NCBI GenBank assembly: GCA_025965155.1
Contig: JAOPXN010000130.1
Location: forward strand, 1 to 64,000
DNA from: Propionibacteriaceae bacterium
GTDB taxonomy: Bacteria; Actinomycetota; Actinomycetes; Propionibacteriales; Propionibacteriaceae
Length of the DNA stretch: 64,000 bases
Reading direction: 5' to 3'
Position 1 is the first letter of the stretch. Each line of letters starts with the position of its first letter. The position numbers were made by a program, and so were the translations under genes. The notes under the pieces are model-generated. The model worked only from the letters and a program-made list of their open reading frames with translations, was not told the DNA's origin and did no database searches. Below are positions 61,500-64,000 of this stretch, piece by piece.

Positions 61500-62732
61500 T
61501 CAGGCGACCACGCGGTAGCGGGTCACCATGCCCGCGGTGATGTGGTCGTTGACGTGACAGTGGAGCAGCCAGGTTCCGACAGCGTCCGGCGTCATGTCAG
61601 CCGTCATCATGGTCGCTGGCAGGAGGCCAACCACATCAGTCCGCATCCCGTTGGCGACCACCGTGTTGCCGTGCCAATGGGGGGTGTGGAGGTCGACCTC
61701 TGTGCCCATGCCCATCAGATACCAACGGACGTGCTCGCCCGCTTTCATCGTCATGGACGAGAGCGGCTGGTTCCCGTACACGTAGCCGTTGATGCTGTGC
61801 ATCAGGTTGCTTTCGTAGAACTCCTCGCCATCGGGGTTCACCGAGGCTGGGTTTGTCGCGAAGCGCTTGATGTTCCGTGCCAGGTACGGACTCTGGTTCT
61901 CATCGGACACCTTGTACTGCAGGACGATCTCCCGGTCGACGCCGATCGGCGTGCCGTCAGGCCGAGCCTGGTCCGCGGCGGTGATGATTATCGGGCCAAC
62001 CAGTCCGGAGTAATCGTCGGATACCTCGTCGGTGTGGGAGTGGTACATCCACATCACCGAGCTGCCGTCCATCGGACCGGGCCCGGCGCGCTCCGGCACC
62101 TCGTAGGAGTAGGTGTACTCACCCTTCGGCGCCACCGCATCGTCACGCTTGTCGGACTTCTTCGTGCCGTCGTCGTACGGAGCGCCCTCGGAGTCTTTGG
62201 CGTACTTGACCCCGTGCACATGGATGCTGGCCGGCTTGTCAGTGTTGTTGCGGAAGACGACCTTGATCGTGTCGCCCACGACGCCGCGGATCACCGGGCC
62301 GAGGAGTCCCAGGTGCTGCCACTCCGCGGGCACCGGCGCCAACTTGCTAAAGGTGGCATCGGTGTAGGCGCGATAGACCGCCTTGATGTACTTGTGACCG
62401 ATGCGATCCGGGCCCTGTTGGGTGAACACTCTGGCCGCTTCGGACAAAGGCTGCCCGGTGATGTCGTCCTTACCACTGGGTGCGTAGTCCCACACCACCT
62501 CGTCAGCGGCGATGAAGTACGTCCGGGTCTGCGGCACGTAGGCCGTCTCCGCTTCGGCATGGACCGGGGTCGGGATGGCGAACCGTCCCACAAGCAGCAC
62601 CAGGGCAGTGGCCATGGCGAACGCGATGATCAGCTGCCAGGGTCGTCGCCCGGCGATGCTGCCGGCTCGCCTGAAGGTCGTTGCCTGGCCGACGGCTTGA
62701 GCGTGGGCAAGCCCGCTCACATCATTATTCAT
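61500..62732 (-). CDS. Multicopper oxidase, hephaestin/ceruloplasmin-like
   Basis: A 410-residue enzyme with an N-terminal membrane/signal segment (about residues 33-57, LIIAFAMATALVLLVGRFAI). Copper motifs are complete: SIHVHGVKY, WMYHSHTDE, HTPHWHGNTV and HCHVNDHITAGM (Cys392, Met402 of the type-1 site). Two cupredoxin-like domains resemble hephaestin or coagulation-factor copper proteins rather than CueO. It probably oxidises Cu(I), Fe(II) or phenols outside the cell. No copper chaperone or ATPase gene is adjacent, and it lies between a tRNA-Lys fragment and a broken RepSA, so it may be mobile-element cargo. Confidence 0.92.
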   Translation of the reverse strand: MNNDVSGLAHAQAVGQATTFRRAGSIAGRRPWQLIIAFAMATALVLLVGRFAIPTPVHAEAETAYVPQTRTYFIAADEVVWDYAPSGKDDITGQPLSEAARVFTQQGPDRIGHKYIKAVYRAYTDATFSKLAPVPAEWQHLGLLGPVIRGVVGDTIKVVFRNNTDKPASIHVHGVKYAKDSEGAPYDDGTKKSDKRDDAVAPKGEYTYSYEVPERAGPGPMDGSSVMWMYHSHTDEVSDDYSGLVGPIIITAADQARPDGTPIGVDREIVLQYKVSDENQSPYLARNIKRFATNPASVNPDGEEFYESNLMHSINGYVYGNQPLSSMTMKAGEHVRWYLMGMGTEVDLHTPHWHGNTVVANGMRTDVVGLLPATMMTADMTPDAVGTWLLHCHVNDHITAGMVTRYRVVA

Positions 62733-63221
62733 TTCCTCAGTCCCCCATTGGATATTGAGCTGCTCCCCTTGCAGCTTCCATCGAGAGACTATGGGCTTCG
62801 GACGTGCATGGGTACACGTACATTGGGGGGTCGGAGTACCCCGAAATGGGGGTCAGGGGTGACGACCCGGACACAACGGGATCGGTCCGAAGCTGTGCGA
62901 GCGCCGGTCATTGGTGGGTGGACCGCCATGGATCATGCCCCCAACGACCTTGCTCCCACGCCGTCCGTGACTTCAGCACGTTAGGGGCAGCAGCCGTGAC
63001 CCCTCCTGCGGCACCATGTCAAGGGCGGCCGAAACCGCCCCCATGGTGGCCGGGTTCTAATCACGCCCCATCGTCTGAAGTGTCCGGGCCGCAGTTCACG
63101 GTCCACCTCTACGCCTTGGCTAGACGCGAAGTACGTCGAGCACCGCATCGAACTCTTAGCGGACCTGTCGAGCACCGCCGCGTAGCGGCCCGCAGCGCAG
63201 CGAGGACACGCGGAGCGGCGT
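62733..63221. other. Upstream region of the copper oxidase and element end
   Basis: 489 bases without a supported gene, holding the promoter of the copper oxidase and the 5' flank of the RepSA remnant. Small frames here are not supported. Confidence 0.4.
62827..62842. promoter_or_regulatory. Candidate copper-responsive operator
   Basis: GGGGT (62827-62831) and ACCCC (62838-62842) form an inverted repeat about 95 bases upstream of the multicopper oxidase start, next to a GTAC-A-CGTAC-type half palindrome. Metal-sensing CsoR-type sites often use such G/C blocks around a TA centre, but no strict match to a known consensus is claimed. Confidence 0.35.
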
Positions 63222-64000
63222 GTGAGTCCCCTCGTGTCACACCTGGCCCGGCCCGACCTGGGCCGCTGGCTGGGCCAGTCCAGCAGGTCCGCTCCTGCGC
63301 CCACCCCGTCCGCCTGGTCGGCACCACCGACACCATCGACCGGCGTACCGGCGAGGTGCTCAGCTCCTACGCTTCGACCGGCGAGCCGGACGGCGTCACC
63401 TACTTCCGCTGCGAAAACCGGCGAGCGTCGGTGTGCCCGTCCTGCTTTCATGAGTACAAGGGCGACGTCTGGCATGTGCTGATGGCCGGCGCCGCCCGCG
63501 GCATCAAAGACGTCCCCGACACCATCAGCCGGCATCCGCTGGTCTTCGCCACCTTCACCCGCACCCTCTTTCGGGCCGGTGCATGCGGCGAAGAAGCTGG
63601 GCCGGCCCGGCAGCCGTCGCTGTCTCCCCCGCACCGGCGACCGGCGGCAGCTGTGCCCGCACGGCCGGCCCCGCTGGTGCATGGCCATTCACGACCACAC
63701 CGACTCCATGGCCGGGCAGCCACTCTGCCCGGACTGTTACGACTACGCCGGTCATCTGATGTGGCAGTGGTGGGCGCCGGAGCTGTGGCGCCGCTTCACC
63801 ATCACCCTCCGCCGCCGGCTCGTCGCCCACCTCGGGCTGTCCGAGACCGCCGCACGACAGCGGGTGCGGGTGCAGTTTGCCAAGGTGGCGGAGTTCCAAC
63901 GCCGCGGCATCATCCACTTCCACGCCCTGATCCGGCTCGACGGACCGCCCACCTACGGCGGCTACGGACAACTGTCGGGGAACTTGCCGTTCGGGCGGCC
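63222..64000 (+). pseudogene. Frameshifted RepSA-type replication initiator, cut by window end
   Basis: The frames spell a RepSA/pSAM2-like initiator in order: LARPDLGRWLGQ, then in another frame RLVGTTDTIDRRTGEVLSSY and RCENRRASVCPSC...YKGDVWHVLMAG, IKDVPDTISRHPLVFATFT. One inserted base near 63557 shifts to the next frame: RQLCPHGRPRWCMAIHDHTD, PLCPDCYDYAGHLMWQWWAP, ELWRRFTITLRRRLVAHLGL, FQRRGIIHFHALIRLDG. At least two frameshifts inactivate it. The initiator belongs to actinobacterial integrative plasmids, so it marks a decayed element continuing rightward. Confidence 0.88.

Noticed and set aside
61500-62732. Nitrite reductase of the two-domain copper type
   Set aside because: The HCH-x3-H-x4-M and paired HxH motifs of a multicopper oxidase with trinuclear site are complete; the HVHG/HSH order fits hephaestin-like proteins better.
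1-64000. CRISPR arrays or cas genes
   Set aside because: No evenly spaced direct repeats with unique spacers and no Cas-type motifs were seen.

Overview
The window is high-GC DNA of an actinomycete. Evidence: GC-rich third codon positions, GTG starts, a TadA with its acidic actinobacterial partner protein, MenB, an AfsR-like XRE/STAND regulator, a HerA-like DUF853 ATPase, LytR_C and DUF6286/Asp23 proteins, and a RepSA-type replication initiator. A Propionibacteriales-like organism is my best guess, by gene content only. Most of the window is chromosomal housekeeping and accessory metabolism. At least two places look like scars of integrative elements.

Layout. 1-8 kb: end of an unidentified gene, ChaB-like protein, aldo/keto reductase, NAD-dependent epimerase, HerA-like ATPase, VapB-like/LytR_C pair, K+/H+ antiporter, GlsB-like membrane protein. 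8.2-14.2 kb: probable genomic island between a partial tRNA-Ser copy (8199-8254) and the intact tRNA-Ser(CGA) gene (14159-14246). It holds an eight-gene envelope-stress operon (Asp23/Gls24 proteins, DUF2273-like, DUF6286, AmaP-like anchor, ECF sigma factor, an anti-sigma-like zinc motif fused to an Asp23 domain, another Asp23-like protein) and a decayed MobF/TrwC relaxase-helicase. 14.3-25.3 kb: tadA and partner, upp, menB, VOC and DedA proteins, XRE-STAND regulator, DEAD-box helicase, Nudix hydrolase, MOSC protein.

25.3-38.5 kb: MFS transporter, GH13 alpha-glucan hydrolase, ROK sugar kinase, secreted esterase, GH15 enzyme. Divergent from GH15 is a three-gene set: a GCS2 carboxylate-amine ligase fused to a circularly permuted ATP-grasp, an asparagine-synthase-type amidotransferase, and a prolyl-oligopeptidase-type S9 peptidase. 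This set looks like a pathway making and recycling a small amidated peptide, possibly an osmolyte. 38.8-40.3 kb: a compact four-gene operon of unknown small proteins and a membrane protein.

40.6-51.9 kb: large secreted repeat protein, then a NarL-type two-component system flanked by three small secreted proteins (one ends in a CXXCH motif), an HTH/Cys-cluster protein, a 30-codon ORF with a strong RBS, a secreted trypsin-like protease, a lipoprotein and an SDR. 51.9-52.4 kb holds two fused gene remnants. 52.7-58.6 kb: DUF6394 protein, K+ channel with two RCK domains, and an arsenic locus (ArsR-phosphatase fusion, divergent MIP channel, arsenate reductase, a broken second reductase, CDF-like transporter). 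58.7-64 kb: esterase, a gene-poor stretch, ricin-type lectin, a tRNA-Lys 3'-end fragment, a multicopper oxidase, and a frameshifted RepSA initiator running off the edge. The last three suggest a second decayed integrative element.

All calls rest on reading motifs and gene order by eye. No database search was run.
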